Below are positions 15,719 to 24,750 of a stretch of 64,000 bases of DNA, piece after piece (position 1 is the first letter of the stretch; each line of letters opens with the position of its first letter). Source of the DNA: Infirmifilum lucidum (GTDB taxonomy: Archaea > Thermoproteota > Thermoprotei > Thermofilales > Thermofilaceae); assembly GCF_014876775.1 (NCBI RefSeq), contig NZ_CP062310.1:1279699-1343698 (forward strand), given 5' to 3'. The notes under the pieces were generated by a model. That model saw only the letters and a list, made by a program, of their open reading frames with translations, made no database searches and was not told where the DNA came from. Position numbers and translations under genes: made by a program.

Positions 15719-16612
15719 ATGCGTCTAGCCCCCGAGTGTGTACAGTGTATACTCAATGTAAGGATTCGGGAGATCCTAAGCTCGAGTATTAACGATGAAG
15801 AGAAGATGCGGGCCCTAAGGGAATTACTGAAGTCTTATAATTCTCTCTTGGAGGACAACGACACAACCGTAATGCTGGCGTGGAAGGCGTTCAGGAAGGT
15901 AAAAGACCTTCTCGGCGACGGCGACCCCTACTTGACTTTCAAAAGGAAGTCCCACGAAGTGGCTCTAGAACTGCTAAAGAGTGTCTCAAGCGAGCTTGAG
16001 TCTAAAGTGGGATTTGAAAGGTTTCACTATGCGATTCGGGCAAGCCTTGCAGCTAATTTCATTGACCCAGGGTCGCCTCTGGGGAGTAGCCCGGAGGAGC
16101 TTCTGGAGAAATTGGTCAAGCTCAGGTTTGGGGTCGATGAAAGCGAGAGGCTATACCTCAATTTACTCCGAAGCAGTAGGGTCACTTACGTCCTCGACAA
16201 CTGTGGTGAAGCAGTTTTCGACTCTTTGTTGCTAAAGGAGATCTCTGAAATGGGCTTAGAGATAAAGATAGTAGTGAAGGGAGAGCCATACCAGAACGAC
16301 ATAACCTACCACGAGGCGCTAGAACACGGCTTTAACAAGATAGGCGAAGTTATTAGTACGGGTAGCGACTTCCCTGGAATCCTTCCAGGATATGTTTCAG
16401 GAGAGGCCCTAGACGCATTAAGATGGGCTGACGTGATAATCTCGAAGGGCATGGCAAACTATGAGACCTTCCTGATCCAGTCACCGGAGAAACCAACTTT
16501 CATAATGCTCGTGGCGAAGTGCGACCCGATAGCACAATCCATTGGCATAAGAAGAGGCGAAGCTGCAGCCTTCTACTTGCGAGGAGCACCAAATTTACTG
16601 AAGTTCCAGTAG
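15719..16612 (+). CDS. DUF89 / ARMT1-like damage-control phosphatase
   Basis: A 297-residue protein with the archaeal DUF89 layout: N-terminal LAPECVQCIL with paired cysteines (Cys7, Cys10), VLDNCGEAVFDSLLL (about 158-172, metal-binding Asp-Asn) and ADVIISKGMANYETF near residue 250. Family enzymes are metal-dependent phosphatases that hydrolyse damaged or over-oxidised sugar phosphates and related metabolites. ATG is about 26 bases below AAATTTATTAAG. Monocistronic or followed by the FdhE gene after 69 bases. Confidence 0.88.
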   Translation: MRLAPECVQCILNVRIREILSSSINDEEKMRALRELLKSYNSLLEDNDTTVMLAWKAFRKVKDLLGDGDPYLTFKRKSHEVALELLKSVSSELESKVGFERFHYAIRASLAANFIDPGSPLGSSPEELLEKLVKLRFGVDESERLYLNLLRSSRVTYVLDNCGEAVFDSLLLKEISEMGLEIKIVVKGEPYQNDITYHEALEHGFNKIGEVISTGSDFPGILPGYVSGEALDALRWADVIISKGMANYETFLIQSPEKPTFIMLVAKCDPIAQSIGIRRGEAAAFYLRGAPNLLKFQ

Positions 16613-16681
16613 TCTTCCTATAACCGCTAAGTATTTCTCTGTGAACGTCACTATCTTTTCTGCAAAAAGCGATGGGTATAA

Positions 16682-17536
16682 ATGCAAAGTGAAGATTTAG
16701 TTGGGAAAGCGAGGAAGATATACAAAGACATCCCAATAGACCCGTCTTCTCTTGAGACATACGTGAAATTGATGCAACTTCAGGAGGATTTGCAGAAAGC
16801 CTTCGAGGGAAAGTACTCGAACGTTGACGTGGAGAGCATAAACTCTACTCTTAGGGAGGGTAAACCGGCGTTCTTGGCTGTAAACCTAGATCTCGACGAG
16901 GAGGAGCTCGGAGAGGCAATGCTGAAAATAACAGAGTTACTAAAGTCTGAGCTGCCCGATTTGACCGGATCTCTGGAGAAGCTAGAAGAGGCCTGGAAAA
17001 GCAGAAAGTTGAGCCTGGTGGATCTCGGCAATAGCCTCCTTGCAGGCAACGTTGACTACGCCCATAGGAAAGCAGAGGAGCTCGGGGTCGACCACGAGGT
17101 TTTGGAGGCCGTTTCTGCATGGGTTATGCAGGTACTATTTCAGGCTCTGGCATCTCAGCTGAGCGGTAAACTTGATTTCACAACGTGGAGCCTGGGCAGG
17201 TGCCCCGTGTGTGGCGGGTCTACGAGGCTGGAGTTCATAGAGCCTGACGGCTCGGCGCGCTTAAAGTGCCAGTTCTGCGGCACCGAGTGGGGCTTCCCAA
17301 CAGACAAGTGTCCGTACTGTGGGAACGAGAGAGGCGAGGCAGTAACTTCGATACCCGTGGAGAGAGATGGGAGATTCGTCCTCAACGTGTGCCATGTGTG
17401 TGGAAGGTACTGGAAGGTCGTGGATGAACGTGTAGCTGGCCAGGAGATTCCGAGAAGACTCTATGACCTCTGGACATTCAAGCTCGATTTGATCGCGAGT
17501 GGAGAAAAACTGCCCCCTGCAGGACAAAGCGAATAA
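16682..17536 (+). CDS. FdhE-like formate dehydrogenase accessory protein
   Basis: A 284-residue protein with the FdhE pattern: a helical N-terminal half, then rubredoxin-like zinc/iron knuckles at about 175-245 (CPVCGG, CQFCG, CPYCGNERG, CHVCGRYWKVVDE). FdhE binds newly made formate dehydrogenase and helps its maturation or quality control. No formate dehydrogenase genes lie in this window, so the partner is elsewhere or the protein serves another molybdo/tungsto-enzyme. Convergent with the TldE-like gene, one base apart. Confidence 0.82.
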   Translation: MQSEDLVGKARKIYKDIPIDPSSLETYVKLMQLQEDLQKAFEGKYSNVDVESINSTLREGKPAFLAVNLDLDEEELGEAMLKITELLKSELPDLTGSLEKLEEAWKSRKLSLVDLGNSLLAGNVDYAHRKAEELGVDHEVLEAVSAWVMQVLFQALASQLSGKLDFTTWSLGRCPVCGGSTRLEFIEPDGSARLKCQFCGTEWGFPTDKCPYCGNERGEAVTSIPVERDGRFVLNVCHVCGRYWKVVDERVAGQEIPRRLYDLWTFKLDLIASGEKLPPAGQSE

Positions 17537-17537
17537 G

Positions 17538-18863
17538 CTAACCGGAGACTGTAACTCCTCTAAACAGAATATCAGGAGTGTATATGCCGCTGAACGTGTT
17601 CTTTACATGTACAGCTGGCTCCAGCGTGCTTGCAATCGAGTAGAGGTTACCCGAGACTGTTACGGGCCGGACAGGTATTAGTTCTCCGCTCTTCACGAGG
17701 TACGGGTTTGAAGCCACGACGCTGAAATTACCAGTAATGTAGTTGACAGTGTGTACGCTTAGGAGCGACCCGTCGACCACGATGCTTGCATCTTCTATAA
17801 GATCCTCCTCCTTCCTAACTCCTCCCTTTATGACCAGGTTTGATGACGAGACTCCCACTATTCCCCTACCACGGGAAGCATTCCCAGTCGATGGAACCCC
17901 CATTCTTCTGGCCGTGTAGCTATTATGGAGGTAGGATTTCAACACTCCCTTCTCAACGAGAAGCGTTCTCTGCCTCGGAACCCCCTCAGCATCGTAGAGA
18001 GAAGTGGCAAGGCCTCCGGGCATACTCCCGTCATCTATTACTGTAAGCTCGCCTAGAACCTTCTCTCCAATCCTGCCACGCAGGGGGCTGAAGCCTTCAA
18101 GCACGTTCATGGCGTTAAGTGCTGGTACAACAAGGTACTCGATGAGGCTCGCCAGGGGTTCTGCCCTGAATAGCGAGTTCCCCGTTATCACTTGTCCCAG
18201 TTTCTCCGCCTTTAAACTGTCCAGCGCTAACCTCTTAGCTCTTTCGATAAGGGGCGTAGTATCGTAGATCATGCTCCTGGCCTCTATCGACGCTCCACCC
18301 GTACCCTCTCTACCGCCATCAGAAGACTTGAGCCACAGGAATAGCCCCATAGAAGTACCTTTATCCTCTGCCTTTACACCCCTAGTATTATACGTGTAGA
18401 CTCTATATATTGAGGAGAACCCACCAGCCGCCCCTACTTTCACCCTGGGGTCGATGCTCTTCGCCTCTTCAATCAAGTCCTTCACGAGACCCGCCAGCTG
18501 CTCTAACTCTAGCGACGCTACCCCTTCATCATACCCCATCCAGCCATGCGTAGCGGGTCTGGGGTCTGGAAGACCCTCCCAGTGGGGATCTTCTTCTGCT
18601 CTCCTGGCTATCTCGACGGCGCTGTAGATTGTTCTCTCGAGAGTGTCCCAGTCGAAAGACGTCGCTGTAGCAATTGCGACCCTCTTCCCAACCGCCACTC
18701 TAACCCATACGTCTGATGCAAAGCGCGAGAGGATCTTGGGGTACGGGCCTTCAGACTTTACTGTCCTCGATTCCGTGTACGTGATGCCTATCTCAGCCTC
18801 GCTGGCCCCTAGCTCCAAAGCGCGTTTTAGACCCCTATCTAAAAGGTAAGTTGGTTCACTCAT
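17538..18863 (-). CDS. TldE/PmbA-like subunit of a TldD/E metalloprotease
   Basis: A 441-residue member of the TldD/PmbA family without the HExxxH motif, hence the non-catalytic partner (TldE/PmbA). It contains NTRGV (outer strand), SMPGGLATSLYDAEGVPRQRTLLVEKGVL and HNSYTARRMG, regions that build the shared fold. TldD/E heterodimers degrade unfolded peptides and mature some RiPPs in bacteria. ATG overlaps the TldD stop by one base (TAATG), so the two are translated together. Confidence 0.9.
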   Translation of the reverse strand: MSEPTYLLDRGLKRALELGASEAEIGITYTESRTVKSEGPYPKILSRFASDVWVRVAVGKRVAIATATSFDWDTLERTIYSAVEIARRAEEDPHWEGLPDPRPATHGWMGYDEGVASLELEQLAGLVKDLIEEAKSIDPRVKVGAAGGFSSIYRVYTYNTRGVKAEDKGTSMGLFLWLKSSDGGREGTGGASIEARSMIYDTTPLIERAKRLALDSLKAEKLGQVITGNSLFRAEPLASLIEYLVVPALNAMNVLEGFSPLRGRIGEKVLGELTVIDDGSMPGGLATSLYDAEGVPRQRTLLVEKGVLKSYLHNSYTARRMGVPSTGNASRGRGIVGVSSSNLVIKGGVRKEEDLIEDASIVVDGSLLSVHTVNYITGNFSVVASNPYLVKSGELIPVRPVTVSGNLYSIASTLEPAVHVKNTFSGIYTPDILFRGVTVSG

Positions 18864-20254
18864 TACTTCTCACCTCCAACAAGCAGTCTTGTAGCTCTTA
18901 AAGTTGGTCCCCCGTCACCTACATGAACCATCTGGCCGTACTTGCCGCAGCCCCCAAACGGGCTAGTCGAAATTTCAACGTTGTCGGCAACGGCGTCAAT
19001 GTACTTCAGCATCTCGAGTATATTCCCAGCTAGTACGGCGTCCCTAACAGGCTCCTTGAGCTCTCCGTTTTCAATGATGAATCCTATCCGAGCGTTAAAA
19101 GTAAATGTGCCGTCCTCCTCGACTTGCCCGCCGGCTGGCTTGTCGAGTAGGATGCCGTGTCGGGTCTCTCTTATTATCTCGTCTTCTTTCCAATCGCCCT
19201 CCTCGAAGTAGGTGTTCCTCATCCTGACTATGACGTCGTGGGCGAAACTCTGGGCTCTCCCATTCCCTGTGGGTCTCATCCCCAGCAGGGCTGCGCTTTC
19301 ACGGCTGTGGAGGTAGCCTACGAGAACCCCCTTCTCAACAAGTACTGTCCGTTGCGTGGGCATTCCCTCGTCGTCCACCAATAAAACGTACCCACCTCTA
19401 GGGTCGAAGCCAGAGTCGACTATCGTTACGAGCTCGCTCGCTATCTTCTCGCCCAGCCGTCCGGTGAGGGGGCTCGTCCCGGCGAAAACGCCGTCTGCCT
19501 CAGTGAGGTGTCCGAAGCTCTCGTGGGCGAAGACGCCGGTTAGCTCTGGCCTAGTTATGACCGTGTGTTCGCCTGCAGGAGGGCGTCTGGCCCTCAGGGC
19601 TAAGCGGGCCATCTCCACGGCTTTCTCGGCGGCTCTCTCGGGGGCCTTATCGCCCGTAAAATACTCCAGACCCTTGGAGGCTCCAAACGTTTCGAAACCG
19701 TCGCCTGTTTTCCCGTTCTCGCGGAACACGGCAGAGGCAGAGATTCCTGTCACGAGCCTCTCTGAAACCACCCGGACGCCGTCCAGAGAGTATATTTCTA
19801 CGAAGCCGTAATAAGCCCCATACCTGGAAGTGGCAGAAGACGCGCCGCTCTCGCTGGCAACGCTGTACGCTCTTTTAACCAGGTCGATTTTCTCGTCTAT
19901 AGCCACACGTGATGGGTGTTTTTTCACCGAGTCGAGCCTATAGTCTCCCCTCTTGACCGCCACCTCTGCGACCCTCTTATTCCCCTCTCCCAAAGCTCTC
20001 GCAGCCTTGATCGCATTAACTAAGGCCCTCTCAAGGCCCTCCCTCGTCAACTCAGTAGTGGAGGAGAAGCCTATGTTGCCGTTTAAAATAACGCGTACCG
20101 CGGCCCCCCTTGAAGTGGAGTTACTCAGCGCTACGATGCGCCCGTTGACGAATTGTATGAATTCACGTGTAGTGTCCTCAAACCGGACTTCTGCAAAACT
20201 GACACCCGATGCTGTTGCTCTCTGTAGGATAAACTCTGCCAGGTCTTCGAACAC
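18863..20254 (-). CDS. TldD-like zinc metalloprotease subunit
   Basis: A 463-residue TldD protein with the active-site motif HESFGH (244-249) in GVFAHESFGHLTEADGVF, and the family strand GYVLLVDDEGMPTQRTVLVEKGVLVGYLHSR. It hydrolyses peptides together with the TldE subunit encoded next. GTG 20254 is exactly 26 bases from the centre of the TTATATA box at 20277-20283, a box that also fits the divergent gene at 20305. Leaderless. Confidence 0.92.
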   Translation of the reverse strand: MFEDLAEFILQRATASGVSFAEVRFEDTTREFIQFVNGRIVALSNSTSRGAAVRVILNGNIGFSSTTELTREGLERALVNAIKAARALGEGNKRVAEVAVKRGDYRLDSVKKHPSRVAIDEKIDLVKRAYSVASESGASSATSRYGAYYGFVEIYSLDGVRVVSERLVTGISASAVFRENGKTGDGFETFGASKGLEYFTGDKAPERAAEKAVEMARLALRARRPPAGEHTVITRPELTGVFAHESFGHLTEADGVFAGTSPLTGRLGEKIASELVTIVDSGFDPRGGYVLLVDDEGMPTQRTVLVEKGVLVGYLHSRESAALLGMRPTGNGRAQSFAHDVIVRMRNTYFEEGDWKEDEIIRETRHGILLDKPAGGQVEEDGTFTFNARIGFIIENGELKEPVRDAVLAGNILEMLKYIDAVADNVEISTSPFGGCGKYGQMVHVGDGGPTLRATRLLVGGEK

Positions 20255-20276
20255 AAGATCATTGGCTGGAAACAGG

Positions 20277-20283
20277 TTATATA
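20277..20283. promoter_or_regulatory. Single TATA box serving two divergent genes
   Basis: TTATATA, nearly symmetric, is centred at 20280: 26 bases from the minus-strand GTG at 20254 and 25 bases from the plus-strand GTG at 20305. No second TATA box is visible in the 50-base gap, so one box appears to support leaderless transcripts both ways. Confidence 0.65.
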
Positions 20284-20304
20284 CTTTAGCACGTCTCTAT
20301 CCGC

Positions 20305-21183
20305 GTGTCCAGGTTTAGGGTGCTCAGACCGCGCGTGTACTGGTCTTCCTGTCCCTCGACCGAGGATTTGAAAGCTCTGCTAAAGCAGGGCTTAAGCTTA
20401 GTGGTGGATTTAACTGAAGACGAGTGCTACTATCAAGTCCCCGAAGGTGTTAGAAAGCTTGCCTTCCCTATACCGGATTTCTCGTTCAGATCCCCGGAAT
20501 TAGTCTTCCACAGCGTTATAGAGCCAGTGAAGGAAGAAGTTGAAGGCGGGGGGAGCGTGCTACTACACTGCATGGGGGGTATTGGTAGGAGCGGGACTCT
20601 TGCTGCCATGCTACTCGTAGCCCTAGACGGTTTGACGCTCGAAGGGGCTTTAAGCAGAGTGAAGAAGCTCGGTGGAGGGCCTCAAGTCCCGGCACAGTTT
20701 GTCTCCCTGAAGTGGTTTGAAAGGAATCTCGCTGCTTTAGGGTACAGCAAGTATCTGTTCTTCTCCGGGCTTCTCTCGAAGTTAAACTGGCCGGACGCCG
20801 ATAGAATATCTTCCAGAGTTAACTTAGCACTCGATATTTTTACCGAGTTGGGCATTGCTAAAGGTTCTAGGACATTCGAGGAGCTCTTCGAGTGCCTCCT
20901 CAAATCGCTTACACCTGGAAGCTTCTGGGCGTCAAGCAGGCGTTTGTGCGAGTTGATGGACTCTAGCGGCGCCATCTCCGAGGTAGTCGGAGTGGCAGAG
21001 CTCCTCGGGAATGTTTTTGAGGGCGAGGGCCTGTACATCGGCCTGGAAAACCGGGAGGGGAGGGTCTACATTCTCCTAAACGGCTTCAAGACTAGCGGAG
21101 GGCTAGTTGCCTCGCTTAGAAAATTCGTTGAGAGCAGCCAGCACTTGAGAGGAGTTCTGGACGTCGTGGAGGTCTTCGAGTAA
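20305..21183 (+). CDS. Dual-specificity-like protein phosphatase with an extra C-terminal domain
   Basis: A 292-residue protein. Residues 1-155 form a cysteine phosphatase: general acid Asp58 (PIPDFS) and the P-loop HCMGGIGRSG with Cys89 and Arg95. It would hydrolyse phosphotyrosine/serine or a small phosphorylated ligand. Residues ~156-292 are helical and then beta (VYILLNGFKTSGGLVASLRKF) and are not recognised; archaeal phosphatases of this kind are normally about 150-160 residues. Divergent from TldD with a shared TATA box. Confidence 0.82.
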   Translation: MSRFRVLRPRVYWSSCPSTEDLKALLKQGLSLVVDLTEDECYYQVPEGVRKLAFPIPDFSFRSPELVFHSVIEPVKEEVEGGGSVLLHCMGGIGRSGTLAAMLLVALDGLTLEGALSRVKKLGGGPQVPAQFVSLKWFERNLAALGYSKYLFFSGLLSKLNWPDADRISSRVNLALDIFTELGIAKGSRTFEELFECLLKSLTPGSFWASSRRLCELMDSSGAISEVVGVAELLGNVFEGEGLYIGLENREGRVYILLNGFKTSGGLVASLRKFVESSQHLRGVLDVVEVFE

Positions 21184-21245
21184 ACCCAGCGGGCCGGGAC
21201 GCGTAGTAAGATTTAAAGAAATCCGGGCCGACTCTTCAGCTTAGA

Positions 21246-22331
21246 ATGGTGGCTGAATCTAAACCTAACGTGAAAGAGGCCTTGTTCTGGGAACCCGTTG
21301 CAGGCAGATCTGGTTACGTGCGCTGTAATCTCTGCTACAGGCGCTGTACTATAGCTCCAGGGCGCTTTGGCGTGTGCGGCGTTAGGAGAAATATCGACGG
21401 AACGCTCTATACATACGTTTACGGGATGCTCACCGCGGCTAATCTAGACCCGATAGAGAAGAAGCCTCTCTCACACTATAATCCTGGTAGCGCCGTCTTC
21501 TCTATCTCCACCCCTGGGTGTAACTTTTTCTGCCAGTTCTGTCAGAACTGGGAGATAAGTCAGAGTAGGCTCGAAAAAGGCCTCTATGGAATGCAGTACA
21601 CACCTGAGAGAGTAGTAAAGGAGGCATTACGGCTAAAGGCCGACGGGGTCTCCTACACCTACAACGAGCCGACTATATTCTACGAGTTCATGTTGGACAC
21701 GGCTAAACTGGCGAAGCAGCACGGCCTCTTCAATACTATGGTTACGAATGGCTACATGACGCTAGAAGCCCTGGAAGAACTGTACAAGTACATGGATGCC
21801 GCTACCGTAGACTTCAAGGGTGGGGGTAACCCGGAATTCTACCGGAAGTTTATGGGCGTCCCCGACCCGAGTCCAATTTACGATACGCTTCTAGCGATGA
21901 AGGAGAAAGGGATGCACGTCGAAGTAACTAACCTCGTAGTTCCCCTCGTTGGCGACGACGAAGACGACTTGAGGAAACTTGCCCGCTGGGTGGCCGATAA
22001 CCTCGGCGATGAAACGCCGTTCCACCTGCTACGCTTCTACCCGCACTACAAGATGATAGACTACCCTCCCACCGATCTTCAGAAGCTAGACTCGTTGGCG
22101 TCGATTGCTAGAGAAGAGGGGCTAAAACACGTCTACGTAGGTAACGTATGGGGGCACCCGCTTGAGCACACGTACTGTCCCAGGTGCGGCTACAAGGTCA
22201 TCGAGAGGAGGGGTTTTTTCATAACTAAGTGGAACTTAACAGAAGACAACCGCTGCCCCAAATGCGGTTACAAGTTGAACATCAAGGGGGTGTACAGAAA
22301 GAGAAGCTGGGAGTTCGAGTACTTCTTCTAG
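21246..22331 (+). CDS. AmrS-type radical SAM enzyme (AmmeMemoRadiSam system)
   Basis: A 361-residue radical SAM protein. The cluster motif is CNFFCQFC (Cys92, Cys96, Cys99); an N-terminal CNLCYRRCTIAPGRFGVCGVR resembles the AmrS/PflA-like family, and the C-terminus has two CPRCG/CPKCG knuckles. It uses SAM for a radical reaction; its substrate is not established for most members. The companion MEMO and AMMECR1 genes are not in this window. The 3' end overlaps the thioredoxin reductase gene by four bases, convergently. Confidence 0.9.
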   Translation: MVAESKPNVKEALFWEPVAGRSGYVRCNLCYRRCTIAPGRFGVCGVRRNIDGTLYTYVYGMLTAANLDPIEKKPLSHYNPGSAVFSISTPGCNFFCQFCQNWEISQSRLEKGLYGMQYTPERVVKEALRLKADGVSYTYNEPTIFYEFMLDTAKLAKQHGLFNTMVTNGYMTLEALEELYKYMDAATVDFKGGGNPEFYRKFMGVPDPSPIYDTLLAMKEKGMHVEVTNLVVPLVGDDEDDLRKLARWVADNLGDETPFHLLRFYPHYKMIDYPPTDLQKLDSLASIAREEGLKHVYVGNVWGHPLEHTYCPRCGYKVIERRGFFITKWNLTEDNRCPKCGYKLNIKGVYRKRSWEFEYFF

Positions 22332-23332
22332 GATATCTTCAGCACAAGCCCCTTGCCCTCCTTCTTGCCTGGAATCTCTAGGTGCCTCCAGTCTGATACG
22401 CTTGCAACTTTTTTCCCACGCTTAGACATTATGTATGCGTAAGCGCTTAGCGCAGCACAAGCCCCCATACCTGCCGCGATCACTGCCTGCTTGTGGGGCA
22501 TTCCGGCCACGTCTCCAGCGGCAAACACGCCGGGTCTAGAAGTCCTGCACTCTCTGTCGACAATTATCTCGCCATTCTCGTTTAGTTCTACGAAGCCTTT
22601 CAGGAACTCTGTCCTGGTCACATAGCCCATCTCGACGAATACTCCGTCAACCTGTAGTGTTCTAAGCTCGCTGGTGTTCTTGTTCTTCACGACGAGGGCT
22701 TCAACTTTCCTAGACCCCCGTACTTCAGCAGGGGTAGAATTGGCTACCAATTCCACATTCCCCTTGCTCAGCGCCTCCTGCAGTAGCTCCTCATCCTCGA
22801 GCGGCTTCTCTCCCGGGAAGACCCAGTAAACCTTGCTCGCGTAATCCCTCAACCTGATAACGTTCTCGTAGTTGTGCAAGCCCCAGCCCACGAGCGCTAC
22901 TGTCTTGCCGCGATACAGGGGTGCATCGCATATAACGCAGTAAGACACGCCGCGGCCCTTAAACTCTCTTTCACCTGGAACACCCATCTCCCTCGGGGAT
23001 TTCCCAAAGGCGAGGATTACGGCTTCGGCCTCGAAGACGTTACCTACCGCCGTCTTGACGTAAAATACTCCGTCTTTCTCCTCGATGCCCACGACTTCAT
23101 CGAAGATTATGTGGGCGCCGTAGGCGCGTGCCTGCTCCTCAACCTTTCTTATGAGCTCGAGTCCACTTATACTCATAAAACCGGGGAAGTTCTGGATCTC
23201 AGAGGTCAAGAGTAGTTGTCCGCCTAGATCAGCGCTAATAACTAGCGTCGAGAGCCTCTGCCTAGCCGCGTACAGTGCAGCTGTTAGACCGGCTATTCCT
23301 GCTCCAACGATAACTACATCATACCGCGCCAT
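22328..23332 (-). CDS. Thioredoxin reductase-like flavoprotein without an NADPH motif
   Basis: About 334 residues: FAD site VIVGAGIAG (7-15), redox pair CVIC (Cys132, Cys135) in SYCVICDAPLYRGK, second FAD site VFAAGDVAG. The place of the NADPH-binding GxGxxA and HRR motifs reads VGWGLHNYEN (148-157) and VYWVFPGE, so NADPH use is doubtful, as in some archaeal enzymes that take electrons from ferredoxin or F420H2. I choose ATG 23332 because the TATA box (TTTATAAG, 23370-23363) puts the mRNA start near 23341; GTG 23344 would be slightly too close. Confidence 0.88.
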   Translation of the reverse strand: MARYDVVIVGAGIAGLTAALYAARQRLSTLVISADLGGQLLLTSEIQNFPGFMSISGLELIRKVEEQARAYGAHIIFDEVVGIEEKDGVFYVKTAVGNVFEAEAVILAFGKSPREMGVPGEREFKGRGVSYCVICDAPLYRGKTVALVGWGLHNYENVIRLRDYASKVYWVFPGEKPLEDEELLQEALSKGNVELVANSTPAEVRGSRKVEALVVKNKNTSELRTLQVDGVFVEMGYVTRTEFLKGFVELNENGEIIVDRECRTSRPGVFAAGDVAGMPHKQAVIAAGMGACAALSAYAYIMSKRGKKVASVSDWRHLEIPGKKEGKGLVLKIS

Positions 23333-23409
23333 GTTCTCTCTCACCGTAGAAGACGTTGGTGCTTATAAAAATAAAGTTAATATCCTCAGAGTTCTCTCCC
23401 TAAGGGGGT

Positions 23410-24291
23410 ATGAACCTTAGACAGGTAGATCTTGACAGAGAACACCCTGGGGTTCTAGCGAGCTATATCGTGGAGGCTGATGAGAGCATACTGGTATTCG
23501 ACCCAGGCCCAGCCTCGACAATAGAAACGCTGTACTCGCATTTAACCCCTAGCCCCGGGAGAAGAATCTACGTCTTCGTAACGCACGTCCACCTGGATCA
23601 TGCCGGTGGATTAGGGCACCTGCTCGAGCTAGTTAGAGTTGAGAGAGTCTTCGTGCACGAGAGAGGCGTAAAACACCTTGTAGACCCTGAGAGGCTTTGG
23701 GAGTCCAGCCTCTCAGTCCTAGGGGAGAAAGCCGTTGCCTGGGGCAAACCAAAGCCAGTAGACCCTGCCATCATTGAGGGGGTTAGAGGCGGGATGACGG
23801 TGAAAGCAGGAGATCTTGCTGTAGAAGTGGTAAACTGTGAGGGTCACGCGAGCCACCAAGTGTGCTACTATCTCCCTAACGGGACTATGTTTCCCGGCGA
23901 TGCGCTGGGAGAGGTTTATGAGGGGAGTATCTTACTGCTGACCCCTCCGCCCTTTATTGCTAGCGAGGCTCTAGCCTCACTAGACCGCATAGCTAGGCTT
24001 AAACCCAAGCGCCTTGCAATACCACACTTTGGCGTCTACGACGGCGACAGCCGCCTGTGCGAGCGGTACAAAGCGAAACTACTCACTGCACTGTGTCTAG
24101 CGTCGGCCCACTCGGGGGATGCGGGAGAACTACTAGAGCTCCTACGGAATGACGAGGAGTACAGGAGGGGGCTTGCCCTGCTATCAACGCGGGATCAAAT
24201 GCTGGCTAGAGGCTTCCTGGAGAGGAGCATCTCGGGGCTCATCGACTACATTAATAAATACGGCTGGCACTGTCCCCAACTGAACATGTAG
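23410..24291 (+). CDS. Metallo-beta-lactamase-fold hydrolase
   Basis: A 293-residue MBL-fold protein with the zinc motif THVHLDHAGG, a later His in CEGHASHQV, Asp in FPGDALGE and His in IPHFGVYDG, completing a binuclear site. Members hydrolyse thioesters such as S-lactoylglutathione-like adducts, or phosphodiesters; the substrate is unknown. Residues ~225-293 form a helical tail. ATG lies about 26 bases below TTAATATC. Divergent from thioredoxin reductase, with separate TATA boxes. Confidence 0.9.
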   Translation: MNLRQVDLDREHPGVLASYIVEADESILVFDPGPASTIETLYSHLTPSPGRRIYVFVTHVHLDHAGGLGHLLELVRVERVFVHERGVKHLVDPERLWESSLSVLGEKAVAWGKPKPVDPAIIEGVRGGMTVKAGDLAVEVVNCEGHASHQVCYYLPNGTMFPGDALGEVYEGSILLLTPPPFIASEALASLDRIARLKPKRLAIPHFGVYDGDSRLCERYKAKLLTALCLASAHSGDAGELLELLRNDEEYRRGLALLSTRDQMLARGFLERSISGLIDYINKYGWHCPQLNM

Positions 24292-24306
24292 AGGGGGTTC
24301 AGCGGT

Positions 24307-24750
24307 ATGGCGTATACCGCGGAAATTAAGAGTGCTAAGGGTCTAACGATCGAAGGTTTAACCTCTCTTGTCATCTTAGCTGTTCTACTTTTCCTGTTCT
24401 CAACAAGCTTGTGGATATCGATTCCCCAAACGTCGAGACTTCAAATCAGTGACATAATCATAGTCATCTTAGTTGCCTTATTCATCCGGAAATCCGAGAA
24501 GTTAGTTTCACCGTTCTCCGCTGTTGTGTCGCTAGGCTTACACGTCGACGTCAAGAAAGTATCAGTTTTACTACAAGGCTTCCTGCGGTTTATCTACCTT
24601 GTTGTGGCATATTTCTCACTTAAAAGGACGAGTTTGAACGTGCTGACTCTCGCTCTAGACTCAGCGAATGCGAGCGTGGTCTACGATGCCGTATTCACTG
24701 TTCTAATACTACTAAACTTCTACGATACTGTCAGGAAAGTAGTCAAGTAG
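24307..24750 (+). CDS. Small membrane protein, unknown
   Basis: A 147-residue protein with about four hydrophobic segments (LVILAVLLFLFSTSLWISI, DIIIVILVALFI, FLRFIYLVVAYF, VFTVLILLNFYDTV). No motif is recognised. It starts 16 bases after the MBL hydrolase gene, with GGGGG upstream of the ATG serving as a possible ribosome binding site, so the two are probably co-transcribed. Its end overlaps the CYTH gene by eight bases, convergently. Confidence 0.65.
   Translation: MAYTAEIKSAKGLTIEGLTSLVILAVLLFLFSTSLWISIPQTSRLQISDIIIVILVALFIRKSEKLVSPFSAVVSLGLHVDVKKVSVLLQGFLRFIYLVVAYFSLKRTSLNVLTLALDSANASVVYDAVFTVLILLNFYDTVRKVVK

Noticed and set aside
16682-17536. Search for formate dehydrogenase genes beside the FdhE-like gene
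   Set aside because: None found within the window, so no operon claim is made.
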